A stretch of DNA of 64,000 bases from Rhizoclosmatium globosum (Eukaryota > Chytridiomycota > Chytridiomycetes > Chytridiales > Chytriomycetaceae). The notes beneath the pieces are model-generated. The model made no database searches. It saw only the letters and a list, made by a program, of their open reading frames with translations, and had not been told where the DNA came from. The stretch spans positions 124,001-188,000 of the forward strand of contig MCGO01000062.1 of assembly GCA_002104985.1 (NCBI GenBank). The letters run 5' to 3'. Made by a program: the position numbers and the translations under genes. Below are positions 49,014 to 59,780 of this stretch, piece after piece. The stretch's first letter is position 1. Each line of letters opens with the position of its first letter.

Positions 49014-50426
49014 ATGGCACCCAAGTCAACATTACAGCCACCAACGTAGCCTTTGCCATTCTTTCCGACAATGAAACCGCCAAGTCCATCGAAACAAAAG
49101 TGATCTAAAGGGCATGGTCGTAAGTCCGCAACAAAGGCACCAACCCGGACATTTACTACACCTGGTGAATATGCCGCTATGATCAATTGGCTTGAGATTG
49201 CGTCTAATTTCAAAATTGTTGTTGGCGGGGCTGCAAAGGATGCAAAGATGAAATCGGGTCAGTTGTTGAAGAAGGTTGATGGGCTGAAACAGCTCATGAA
49301 CCATGTGAATGCAACCTGCTGTAGTGGTTGGGACGCCAAAACTGTCAAGAACCGCTATGATGGATGGATTACAAGGCATGTGACTCCTGTTGTGTGAATC
49401 AAACTAACATCAAGTCACAGGTACAAGAAGACGAAGAAGGAGGCTCAAGCTACAGGATTTGGCCTCACCAACAACAATGAGGAGAAGGAAATCAGGACAA
49501 TTGAAGAGAAACTGGAGTGTATGTGCCCGCAGTATGTGCGACTGGATCGACTATTTGGCGAACGATTCAACGTCAAACCTCTCGCAACAACTGAAGTTGG
49601 AATTGTCGTTGATAAGGACGGCGAGAAAGGCAAGGAAGTGGATGGCGAAGTTGAAGAGGATGTTGAGAGCTGCGAGAACAGCGAGAGTGACGAGGGTGCC
49701 GAGGACGTTGAGGACAGTGGGGATGAGGAGAATGGTGAGAACAGTGAGGACGGAAATGAGGATACTGAATTTGAAAGCTGTGATACCAGGATGAGGTTGT
49801 TCTTGTGGGTGCGACACGAGGCACAGTTAGAGGCGTTAAGGAAGCAATCACACCTCAAGCTACTCAGGATGGAGCTGAACTGTTCAGTGTGGACAAAAAT
49901 GACAGGTGAGAACTTCGTGCATCTTAACTTTGACTAACTACCATTTAGTGAATATAACGATTACGAATACGACCCTATTCCGTCCCCAACAAGAAAGAAG
50001 CGTCAAGTACCTCCAAAGTCAAAGGCCACCAAGATTACGTTGTCCAAAGCAAAGCTCTCAGCAAAGTCACCAATCAGCAACACTCAAATCAAGGCCAGCA
50101 TTACTGCTTCATCGTTGAGTTCTTCAAAGAAGATGGACTTTTCCACTGCGTTCAACTATGCTCAAGCTGCCAAGAATGAGATATTGCAGAAAGCGATTTC
50201 AGAGAAAGTGGCAGTTAAACACGAGAAACTACGGTTTGAGGAAACCAAATGGAGAGAAGAACGTGATGATAAGAAGGCGGTTCTGGCCCTCAAGAGTGAG
50301 CAGCAAAAAAAGGAGTTGGAGATGACTGAGAAGAGGCAGTTCTTTGATATGACGATGGCTCTCTCAAAGGAAGCAGGAATTTCATTCGGTGATGCAGCCA
50401 AAGCAATACGAGATGGTTTATTTTAG
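49014..50426 (+). pseudogene. Harbinger-associated MYB/SANT-like protein, degenerate
   Basis: From ATG 49014 (MAPKSTLQ) the frame meets two in-frame stops before reaching the good part at about 49110. That part reads APTRTFTTPGEYAAMINWLE...GWDAKTVKNRYDGWITR, a trihelix-like domain. An intron joins it to YKKTKKEAQATGFGLT. A strongly acidic region (EVEEDVESCENSESDEG) follows. Another frameshift near 49790 and an intron near 49905-49945 lead to a basic segment (PSPTRKKRQ) and a helical C-terminus ending DAAKAIRDGLF. The layout matches the accessory gene of PIF/Harbinger elements. It is not functional as it stands. Confidence 0.6.
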
Positions 50427-50429
50427 TTT

Positions 50430-51440
50430 CTAAATAAATCCGTGTTGAATCATTTTGATCTTTAATTCTTCCCGTTTCTCGGTACCTGTTAACCTCTCAA
50501 ATCCTGCCAAAGTGATCGCATATTCCTCCTCTAGTCTTTCATACTTGGCAAATTCCTCTGCATCATCCTCCGATGGGGTTTCTTCTTCAAACCATCCATC
50601 TGACTCTGTCCACTCATCAGCCAGCAAAAAATTGTGCAAAATAATGCATGCTGTTATCCATTGATTGACGTATTCCATATCTTCGGCAGTTGTTGTTTTC
50701 AACTGCAACCCAGTCAGGGATGCCCATCGGCCCTTCAAAATACCATTGACATGTTCAATACGTACACAAGCAGAAGAGAACTTCTCATTAAAGGCTTCAT
50801 TAATTGGAATATCCTGCATTCCACGGTTGTATGGAGTAATCATTGTGCTTGACAGAGTATAGCCAGAATCACCCAACAAGTATTCACCTGGACTGAAGTG
50901 GAGTTCGGGCTTTGCATAAAGCAGACTTCGTGAAAAAACATTGGAGTCATACATTGAGGCAGGGTAGCCAGTCTGAAACCAAAGAATTCGACGAGAATCA
51001 TAGCTACAACACAATTGGTAAGACAAACAGGTACAATCCTGAGCAACACACCTGCAGATTGAGACCATAGAACTTCTTGTAGCACCAATAGACCTCACCT
51101 TGTACAGGTGGCTTTCTGTAAAACACTACTTGAGTCCCATCAATTGACCCTACACAGCCTGCCAAACAGTAATCTCGTTGCATTTTACGGCTCATTTGCT
51201 TTCGCTGCTTTTTTGAAGGCCAGGAAATGTAACAATGCTTCAGTGACAAAATTGCTGTTGTAACGCGTCTTGTGAAGAGAACAACTGTTCCTTTCCCCAC
51301 ACCCTGCTGTTGACTCAAGTTTCGTACCATTTCCATATGTTCCATATTGTTCCAAGGTAAGTGTTATTTGAATTGTTTTGAAACACAGCGTGGTTCTCAA
51401 TAGCTTCAAGAAGTCGAAGAAAAGAGGCTTTGCTCATGCG
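50430..51440 (-). pseudogene. Harbinger transposase (DDE_Tnp_4 type), frameshifted near its N-terminus
   Basis: A helical N-terminal region reads SKASFLRLLEAIENH and then YGNGTKLESTAG. One base change in frame near 51305 leads into GVGKGTVVLFTRRVTTAIL. The core is intact from there. The first aspartate is in GCVGSIDGTQVVF. An intron (GTGTTG...TTGTAG, about 51002-51047) is spliced LNLQV|YDSRRI. The second aspartate is in YLLGDSGYTL and the glutamate in RIEHVNGILKGRWASL, followed by ACIILHNFLL. The C-terminus is acidic. This copy keeps the canonical GDSGY motif, unlike the transposase at 16468-17981. It converges on the MYB-like gene, with only 3 bp between the two stops. Confidence 0.8.
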
Positions 51441-51502
51441 TGCTCTGCTTCTGAAGCTTGGATCTCGAAATTGGAATATTAAAGCACGAAGAGTCTTAGA
51501 CT

Positions 51503-51545
51503 ACCCATTTGGAGTATTGGCTATGGTTTGAGAGACATCAGAAAT
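51503..51545. repeat. Satellite fragment between two insertions
   Basis: 43 bp identical to the central part of the 155-bp unit (CCCATTTGGAGTATTGGCTATGGTTT...CATCAGAAA). It is trapped between the second Harbinger element and the SAM/IS630 segment. Confidence 0.9.
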
Positions 51546-51569
51546 AAACGTGTAACATCTGGCTCAAAC

Positions 51570-52327
51570 ATGCTGCCCTTAGCAGATATTAGTAACAAGC
51601 GTCCCTGTGTTAATGAGGATCTACCTGCCCAATTGGATGTTGATGATGATAATGATGGGTCGACAGATGAAAATGAAGAAAGTGCACCTGTCATTGAGAA
51701 TATGGATCCAGTGGAAAGAACGTTGGAGCAACTGTACGAGAGGTACGGAGCCCCTGGGGGATTGAAGGCCCTGATTTGGAAGGACTTGGCCGGCATTGAG
51801 CATCGGTTTGAGGGAGCTTTACCAGGAATCTGGGCTAAGGCCATCGTAAGTAAATTTTATGTGAATGTTTGCTGAAAATTTGACAGGTAGAAAAGCAATT
51901 GGAGGCGACTTTGGATAATCCGCCATGTACCCGCAACTTTAAGAAGCCTATTGGAAGAAGTCAAAGCAGCTCTGCTTCTGAGTTGTCTTCACCAGCTGTT
52001 CATGTCCACATTGATAATGGAGGGCTAGCACCTATCCTGGCACTTCTTGCAAACCGCTCTCCAACATTGACATCATCTCGTCTTCAACTTCAATCACCAC
52101 TGGCACAGCGTATACAGACGTATCAGTCTATTGATGAGCTATTGACAGAAGTTGGTTCGAAATGCAATGCTTCACATGTGTTTGAGGAGTACCAAGAAAC
52201 ATTTGAACAAAACAGCATCACTTTGGAATCTTTAAAGTATATGACCGTTGCTGATTTGGAAGGACTGGCTGTGAAGAAGGGACATGCATTTGTCATTCTT
52301 GGTGCAGAAAAAGAAAGGAGACAGTAA
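51570..52327 (+). CDS. SAM-domain protein, intact, paired with a transposase
   Basis: Two exons, 51570-51845 and 51887-52327 (intron 41 bp, GTAAGT...GACAG), give 238 residues with closed phases. The N-terminal half is acidic (DVDDDNDGSTDENEES) followed by a helical block (ERTLEQLYERYGAPGGLKALIWKDL). The middle is Ser-rich. The last 65 residues match the sterile-alpha-motif pattern: an IDELLTEVG start, the YQETFEQNSITLESLKYMT middle, and DLEGLAVKKGHAFVIL at the end. SAM domains form homo- or hetero-oligomers and sometimes bind nucleic acids. It converges on an IS630/Tc1-type transposase with 46 bp between the stops, which mirrors the two-gene layout of Harbinger elements. It is one of the few unbroken frames in this accessory block. 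Confidence 0.7.
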
Positions 52328-52373
52328 TTCGGTTGAAAGTATGTTTTGTAAGTATCAAAAGCCCAAATAAAGA

Positions 52374-53443
52374 TTATTGATAACCATCAAAATAACCTGA
52401 GTTTCTTATGTATCCCTCAGCATCAGACTCAGTGACACAAAGTGTTGCTTGATGAACTAGAAAGTGGCGATCGAACACAAGCTCATAATCATCTTGGAGA
52501 AGTTGGGCGCACTTCTTTATTTGAGAAAACGCCTCTTCAATCGGATTCAAGAATGGCGAATATGGAGGAAGGTACAAGATTTTGATTCCAAATCGTGCAC
52601 AAAGTTCCTCCATAGCATCATCGTGATGGCACTTGGCATTATCTAGCACAACTGTACATCCTCTCTTAAGATACGGAAGCTAGTATGGAAAGTGGATCAG
52701 ACATAGAAGTTGTTGAATATTGCTCACCAGTTCATATTCCAAGAAATGCAAAAAAATCTCCGCTGTTGCACTTCCATCCACAACATACTTTTTTACTATT
52801 CCATGTCTCCACATTAATGCAGCAATCAGTGTCACTGTGTGGCCGCGAACAAGTCCTATCAGCCTGAACACGTCGTCCACGTCGTCCCCAACCAAACTTC
52901 CTTGTATAGGTCTTGGAGTTGAAACCAGTCTCATCTATCCATACCATGTATTCAGGATCGTATTCATTGAATATTAATTGACGAAACTCTGCTTCTTCCA
53001 CAGCACATTGTTCTAGAAATCGAATTGAGAGCTGCAAAAATATCATAAGATTAGAAACACAACAAGAGAGAGAGCACCTGTTTTCGGGTAATTTTCTATT
53101 GTTTGAATGCATGGCGAATGACCATAACTGATATTGAACGACCCAATCGCTCCGACAACTCAACAGCTAGCTCATCAAAGTAAAGATCTGGCTCATTTTC
53201 AATCAAACGCAACAGTTCTCTCTGCTCCGAATAAGATTAAGAATGATTGCGACCAGAGCCAGGACCTTTGGGTGGATAGAGAGAGTTGTGTTGTCGGTAA
53301 TAACCTGAAACTCGTCCAATCGTTTTCTGCGACAGATATAACATATTGGCCACCCAACTTTGGCGTTTTCCCGCTTCTAGATGATCGATAATTAATTTTC
53401 GGATCTGTTCACTTGTCCAGCGGCCTCTTGTCATTGTGTTCAA
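52374..53443 (-). pseudogene. IS630/Tc1-mariner-type transposase, disrupted
   Basis: Begins at 53443 with a helix-turn-helix domain (RGRWTSEQIRKLIIDHLEAG...YLSQKTIGRVSGYYR). It continues in another frame (ELLRLIENEPDLYFDELAVELSERLGRSISV) to an in-frame TAG near 53095. After an intron ending in TTTGCAG at about 53030 it reads FLEQCAVEE...EYMVWIDETGFN (first aspartate) and KFGWGRRGRR. A frameshift near 52850 leads to VRGHTVTLIAALMWRHG, and an intron of about 50 bp (GTGAGC...ACTAG) joins this to VVLDNAKCHHDD (second aspartate) and YLPPYSPFLNPIEEAFS (glutamate). The DDE set is complete, but the reading is broken at least three times. Confidence 0.8.
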
Positions 53444-53689
53444 ACCTATTCACTTCTTATGTCCCAGTTTGGTCAACCAGAGGATACTAAACGAGGATGG
53501 ATCATCCATGCTTACTTTAATTGAGTGTTTAGGTGCGCTGCCTGAGGTGTAGAACGCGGTGGAATAGTTTGGTGTGTGGAATTGGCCAAATTGAAATCAA
53601 CTTGAAATCCACGTGGAAATGACTTGAAATCCACGTGGAAAAGAAACCTCGAAAAAGGTTTGATGGGACAAGTTTTAGAACAATTGCTG

Positions 53690-53857
53690 TAATGTAACTG
53701 CAAAACGAGAACCCATTTGGAGTATTGGCTATGGTTCAAGAGGCATCAGAAAAGCATCAGCAAAGCATCAGCCAAAATGCTGATGCTTTTTCCTTGAGCT
53801 GAACACTGTATCCAACACTTCCTAATCAAAGATGCACACTGTATTTGTTGATGTTCG
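53690..53857. repeat. Single 155-bp satellite unit beyond the insertions
   Basis: It runs from TAATGTAACTGCAAAACGAG through the hairpin and on to AAGATGCACACTGTATT, then leaves the satellite at TGTTGATG. This marks the right limit of the array that the two transposons invaded. Confidence 0.95.
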
Positions 53858-54632
53858 AGGCTGGATTCACATCCAGTTGGATTCATTATCCCTCTGCTCC
53901 GTCAACAGAGATTATCACAATATAAACTCTTTATATTTATCTTTATTTAATTGTAAATAAATCACATCTTCTCGACTCATACTTCTTGCTTCGAAGGACA
54001 CAACACTTAACATCTTCCTAGGAGATATAGTGAAAGGGACGCCTTGACCATCCGTGGGTTGTGCTTTTGGATCTAGCAGTATGGGTTTTCAAGCTGCTCA
54101 GAGAGATTGAGAAGATTTAATGGTTTTCAACCAATCAGAACGCTTCATCACAGTGTTGACAAATGGGTCCCATTGACCCATTGGCCCTTATACAACAAGG
54201 ACCATTTACCCATTCAGTGATTGGTAAACACCAAAGTGGCAGTAAAAACACCTATAAGAAGGGTGGAGTCTGCAGCAAGAAACTTAGTTCTCTCTTGACA
54301 CACAAAACCCAACAGGTCTCAAGCTCACTGTTTGACAGATTCAACCTAAAGTTATTTGATGTTTTAGTCTGATGGTACACATTTGTGAAGGTTTCTTCAT
54401 GTGGAATGTTGTTGAATGTAACTTTGAATTGACGATTTGATTGTTACCAGTTTTTTTTTTGTTTGTTTGGATCAGATCATGTCAGTGGGAGTTGGATTCC
54501 CCTGCATGGTTGCATAAAAGGGATTTGAAAATACATACAGGTTCTAGCTTTATTTCAAATTCCTGAATGTGTTGGATAATTTATGAGAAGTCATTAATGA
54601 GTTAAAATAAGTGTAAGGAAAGAGATGATTAG
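53858..54632. other. Gene-free interval
   Basis: 775 bp containing the 3' flank of the receptor-like gene. A short purely T run lies near 54452. No gene was seen. Confidence 0.45.
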
Positions 54633-57600
54633 TTATTGGTCCTTTTCGGTTACTTTAGAAAGTGCTATTCCACTTGAAGCTTGATTAGCTGGTGTGTTAA
54701 CAGCAAGACCAGGAGGTTGAGAGCATGCTGTTTTCTTCTCCCTATCCAACATAGAAGTAGTTCTCACAATTCTTTGAGGCACTATCTTTTCAATTGAGTT
54801 TCTTTTCTTTTGCATTGAGTTGGTTTTTGATGACAAGGAGTTTGTAGATCCATTTTGAGATTTAATTGAGTGTGAAGAGGTTTTAGTTGTAGTAATATTT
54901 GCTGATGCCAGAACACTTGCTATTTTGTCTTGATGCTTTTCAACATTGGACCGAAACCATCGAATCAGATGGAACACAACAGGAAGGAATACAATCACAC
55001 CAACTTGTGCAAGAGATGCATTTGTGACTCCATAATGGTCCCTATTTAAAATATGATTAACTCAGTAAATATGCTGCTTTGACCCACGTGTATTGCCTGA
55101 ATGCAATCATGACTAAAATCCCCAAAGAAATCTCTCGATTCAAGTATGCTTCTAAAGCATTGTGATATGGCTGCCAATAAATTCTAGTTGCACAGAGAAA
55201 TCCAAGGAAGATAATGTAAACATTGATCCGAACCATTTCTGTGACAATATCAGAAATGTATGAGAGATTAACAAAACTCACCATTCAATCGAACCAACAT
55301 TGTGAAAAGAATAGACGTAACACCTTTTTCCAACATAGTGATGGGCATCATATAGTACATTTCAGGTTTGAACACAATATAGAGACATTGAAACAACCTT
55401 TCAATGTTTGTTATTCCATCTTCTTCATACTTGATGTTACCTCCCTTGTGCAATTTCTTCAAGATATAGGCTATGAGAAGTGGCACAAACCCAAGGAATA
55501 CAATTAGTATGATGATAGCCAATGCTGCTGCTGGTGCATGCTCTGAGCTGAAGCATTCAACTTCTGGAGCAGATACTAAAACATGCTTTCCTAAGATATC
55601 AACACACTGTAGCCTAAACATGTATGAGATGTTGTCAAATCAAAATGGACACTTACAGAATCAGACTTGCATCAATGAGAGGCATAATGATGAACGTTAA
55701 GACAACAATAGCAGCTCGAAAGCAGATCAAAGTGCTGCTCTGTCCCTTCATATAGTATGGCGTAAATTTTCCAGCAAGTTCTCCTGACAGAAGCCCACTT
55801 GCGTTCATAAACCTCATTCCAAAATAAATCAAAATAATATAGACTTGAATTAACAGAGGTAAGAAGAATCGAAAATTCATTTTTGCGACTCCTTTAATGG
55901 GAAGAGTGCAGTCTGCAACCATTCCATCAATATTCAAAGAAGCTATTGCAAGAAATGTGCTTAATCCTGGAATAGTTAGAACACCATCTGGTTGGTCTTG
56001 GAAGATGTAATACGTGACTTGAAAGTAGAAGAAGAGAATTTCAACAGTGGGTGCTTCCTCAAAAGGAAGATACAGCAAGAGGACAGCTCCAAGGAAGGCA
56101 CCAAATAGAATCAAATAAAAACTAGCACCACCAGCTGGGGAGCATTTGTTGCACTGTGCATTCCACAAATAATGGTCAGGTTCACTGCAATCAGTACATG
56201 TAATCCCTTTGAACAAAGGTGAGCAAGTTCCTGCAGGACATGTTCCATTGTGACAGCAAGTTGTAAACATTGGACAAACATAAGGTTCTGGTGCTACTAT
56301 TCCTTGATGAAAGTCTTGGCTTGGCATCCAAATTCCATTTGTCACCAAAACAACAGATCCTCCAGGACAGCTTAATTTATCAGGACAAGGCTGTCGTCAA
56401 CAGTGAGAATATTTCATCAAAATTAAGTAAGACTATTACCAAACATTCATCTGTGTTTTGAGGATTCCAGTTATATGTTCCTGAGGGACAACCAATGCAT
56501 GAATACACAAAACCAGAGAGATATCGCCCTTGTCCAATACCACAAGAAACTTTTTGCAGTTCATTAGACTTAGAACATGATTACCAGATTAGCTCACCAA
56601 CAGATTTTGGAGGAGTAGGAATCCATGGACTCCAAATGTCTTCATTCTCCTGAATCCACTGACAGGCTGCCTGACTATAGTTCAAATTCTTTTCCACAGT
56701 ACTTTTCAGCATTTGATTCATATGGGCATCCAGAATTTGGTATTTGTTGGCAAAGGATTGAAGCTCAGGAAAGTCAGTAAGAAACTTTTGGGTTGCAAGT
56801 TTATGAATGATGATTGTTGGAACATCAGTGGTGACATAAGCATTGGCTCTATCTATAAAAATGTTATAATTATTGGTAGAACAACACACTTATACCTTTC
56901 GCAAGGTTCACATATTGTTGATGGTCAGTTGCAGGGAAAAGTACTCTTGTTATATTATTTGCAGCCACAAATGCAGTTGGTGCCCAATTATAGACAAACA
57001 CATTTTGACCAGCATTGAGAGCAGCAGTCATAGCTTTATCTGCGCTCCATCCAATGAATTTGATTGTGACCATCAAACCTAAACTGTCAATAATTCTTTG
57101 AAAATTGCTTGGAGAATAGGCTGGATCGTAAGCCCATAATTCAATACATTTGGCACCAGGGACTTTGCATTGAGCAGGCGTGTAATACTATTCACTTCAA
57201 TTTAAATGTGAATTCAGAACAACTTCATTCATACATACCCCATTTACACATTGTTTTGGGTCACCGTCACACTGAGGCTTGCCATCAACTAAATATGGGG
57301 GAGTGCTCCCACTTGCAGGGAACAGAGCTCGTGCTTCAGGATTCAACAAGAAACGCCAAAAATCAAGTCCAAAGGCTGGATATTTCTCAACTAGCGGTGT
57401 TGGGACGTAAAGTCCAATCACTCCAGAATAGCCAGCTGCTCCCATATCAACAGCAACTCGATCAACTTGCGTTAATTGCTCATAATTTGCTGTGTCCTCT
57501 GGCCCTGTAAAATTTGATCACTCAGTGCTTTTTTAAATGCAATTTAATAGTTACAAGCTTCAAGGAATAAGTCAATGGCATTGACGTAAAACTCAGGGCC

Positions 57601-57989
57601 GATCGAGTAACCACCTCCCTTGAATAATGACGTCAATCTTTGTTTAAGATGCAAGGAAGGCTCACCGTTTGGGCTACATAAGTTTGATAACCCATTACTT
57701 CCAGAAGATATTGTGCGACGTACGCGTTCAAGAAGTAACTGTCCCATCCTTCTGTAGTTATGACGATTGGCCGTTTCGAGGCAGTGTATAAACTCCCATC
57801 CGCAAGTTTGATTGTATTCCATCCAAACGTATTATTTGAAATATGGCAGGGAGGGCCATTTACTTTCGGGCTCGGCAAGTACTTGAGTGCAGTCCAATTG
57901 GTTGAGTAAGGATCTGCGAAAACGTTCGCAGCGAGCAGTAGTGCCAAGAGCAAGCTGTGCGCTGACGAGAAGGGCTTCTTCCAAATCAT
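54633..57989 (-). CDS. Receptor-like protein: OpuAC-type solute-binding domain + Cys-rich module + polytopic membrane domain
   Basis: Ten exons: 57666-57989, 57555-57618, 57239-57504, 56896-57187, 56598-56852, 56440-56549, 55657-56390, 55282-55613, 55088-55238 and 54633-55041. They sum to 2937 nt, 978 residues with all phases closed. A signal peptide (MIWKKPFSSAHSLLLALLLA) is followed by a domain resembling glycine-betaine/choline-binding OpuAC proteins. Its marks are PIVITTEGWDSYFLNAYVAQ, AIDLFLEAWPED, GVIGLYVPTPLVEKYP, FIGWSADKAMTAALNAGQNV-VYNWAPTAF and ACQWIQENEDIW. Cys-rich units (CIGCPSGTYNWNP, CSPLFKGITCTDC) lead to about nine helices. The helices include FFYFQV, SLNIDGMVADC and FKPEMYYMMPITMLEK, as in TRP-like membrane domains of protist Cys-rich receptors. 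A Ser/Thr-rich cytosolic tail follows. Ligand sensing at the cell surface is inferred. Confidence 0.82.
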
Positions 57990-58389
57990 CAATGTCTTTG
58001 TGGGTAGAATGAGATTTACTGAAAATCTGTTCCATCTGTTTCTTACAATCACAAAAAATCTGTCAAGAAATATAGAGAGAGAAGAAAGAAAGATTGTTCT
58101 TAATCAAACTTTCGAATAGGCGTGATAAATGACAAACTTATGTTCTTTTCATCGTCTTAAAACCCCTCTTTTTTCCTACAAATTCCACTTTTCCACTCCC
58201 TAACTCTCACCGCCAGAAACAGAAAGATGTGCAACGACAACGAATACTGAAATTCGGGCACACCACCTTCAGGATCAAAGAGTATAGATTCCCATAACGG
58301 GAAAGGAGGATACTTCTTATCATGAATTTGATTATCAGACTTTTTCTACGGACAAGGAATAAGAATTGAGTGAAGATATCTTAGACGAC

Positions 58390-59040
58390 TTCTTTGCATT
58401 ACCAACACAACCTGCTTGCTGTAAAAATCCAGATTCTCAAGTGCAGCGAAGAAATAACGCTCCATTGTATATGCAATTTATTCATTGAGTATTCCATCAC
58501 ATATGTTTTGGCGACTATAAGCTGTTTACCCATGGCTGCTACCCCCGCCACAGGCTGTCGATTCTTGTTTGCCGAATCAAATCCGTCCACGGTCAAGAAT
58601 GGCATTTAACCAACATAAGCAGCGGGACCTTGAGCAACCACCATGCAAGCAGGGCTATCTGTTTGACACAGCCCCAACGCATCCAATATTTCCATGGTGC
58701 TTGTGATGATACACCATCGCAAACTGTTGAATTGAATTCATCTATGATTGATATAGTCCGGTTTCTTACATCTTTGAAGTCAGTTCCAAAGAAAGTCTCA
58801 GCTGTAGTTCGATATGATGCACCTAGACGACGAAGCTTCAATCAAAACAACAAAAGTTGATGTGAGAACGCATGATCTGTAGTGAGAATGAGTTTGCGTG
58901 CTACTATTTATCTGAAGCCCACCTGCATTACGAACACGAGACGGAAAGAAACCATATTCTCGTAGCAGCACTGAGTATGTTCTCTTCTTATCTTTATGCT
59001 TAAAGCAGCACAGAAGTTGAACAGGCAGATCCCGTCCAAG
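58390..59040 (-). pseudogene. Possible decayed or incomplete gene, unrecognised
   Basis: Three pieces splice with good signals. Piece one is 58923 to about 59035 (GRDLPVQLLCCFKHKDKKR...YGFFPSRVRNA). An intron GTGGGC...TCTAG leads to piece two, 58770-58822 (GASYRTTAETFFGTDFKD). An intron GTAAGA...TCAACAG leads to piece three, starting at 58723 (FAMVYHHKHHGNIGCVGAV). Piece three then meets a TAG near 58660. Another frame at about 58530-58605 (PFLTVDGFDSANKNRQPVAGVAAMG, then GTAAAC) may be a later exon. An in-frame TGA also lies just upstream of piece one. Either introns are missed or the gene is decaying. No family was recognised. Confidence 0.35.
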
Positions 59041-59780
59041 AATGAAGCATCACTCGTACACCAGTTCCCTTCGCATCAGGACTTCATTAACTTTGGTTTC
59101 TAGTCAGGGGGTCTATTGTTGATGTCAAGGACGCAATGAGAGTAGTTGTTTCGCCGGTGCAGAGAGCGATGTAGTAGTCGCCTCATGATTCAAGAGTGGA
59201 GACATATATATACAACGCAACGACGGCAGGTTTCGGCACCAGTCACAGCACAACTCCAATCAAGAAAATTGACAGATTCCAAACAATCCACAGACCAAAT
59301 CAAGGAGAATATAATAGCTGCGAAATCAAGACTTTAAATACTCTGTAGCTGCCGCCACAAAGTAAGTCAGGGCCGAGTTCATCCCTCAATATTTCGCCAT
59401 CACTTAAATCAGAAATGCTGGATTACGCAACATAGTAACGAAGTCTTTAGATTCATAGCTTAGTGAATGATGCGTTCGCAGGCGAAGACACAACGTCATC
59501 GTACATAGTCGTCATTATCGAAACATTGGCATGTCACTAGAGACGGACAAAGTCGATGTAGTGGGGTTGGAAAGAGAGTTCGCGATAGGAGGCCCGTGCA
59601 TCCAAATCAGGGTCGTTTCGTGTTGCTTAATTCAAGGCACCCTTCAGCGTCGACACTGCTTGTGGAAGTTGTGGGATACGAGTGTAGTGCAACTTGCGGC
59701 TGGTGCTTTCCCTCTTCATCATGTTCTAGTCCTTTTTCTTCACACAAACAACTGCGCTTTCACCAAACCAAAGTCCAAAG
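59041..59780. other. Gene-free interval upstream of the KH gene
   Basis: 740 bp. Several short frames overlap, but none shows conserved features. The last part should contain the promoter and 5' leader of the KH gene. Confidence 0.4.

Larger units (their letters stand above)
48845..51502. mobile_element. Second PIF/Harbinger-type element, inserted in the satellite
   Basis: Satellite sequence stops at GAACACT (48842) and resumes at CCCATTTGGAGTATTGG (51504). The left end GGGGTGGTC and the right end (other strand) GGGTAGTC form a short, imperfect inverted repeat. The interior has the same convergent pair as the first Harbinger: a DNA-binding-type protein on plus and a DDE transposase on minus, a few bases apart. 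The protein sequences are clearly different from those of the element at 15000-18081, so this is another lineage. Both genes are damaged. The target duplication is unclear, because about 70 bp of satellite unit is also missing. Confidence 0.75.

Noticed and set aside
48857..49108. 83-codon plus-strand ORF at the left end of the second Harbinger
   Set aside because: No ATG at its start. The trihelix-like frame is a different one; this ORF overlaps the element end.
54633..57989. Bacterial contamination, because of the OpuAC-type domain
   Set aside because: Nine short introns with closed phases and a eukaryotic Cys-rich/polytopic half show a native eukaryotic gene.
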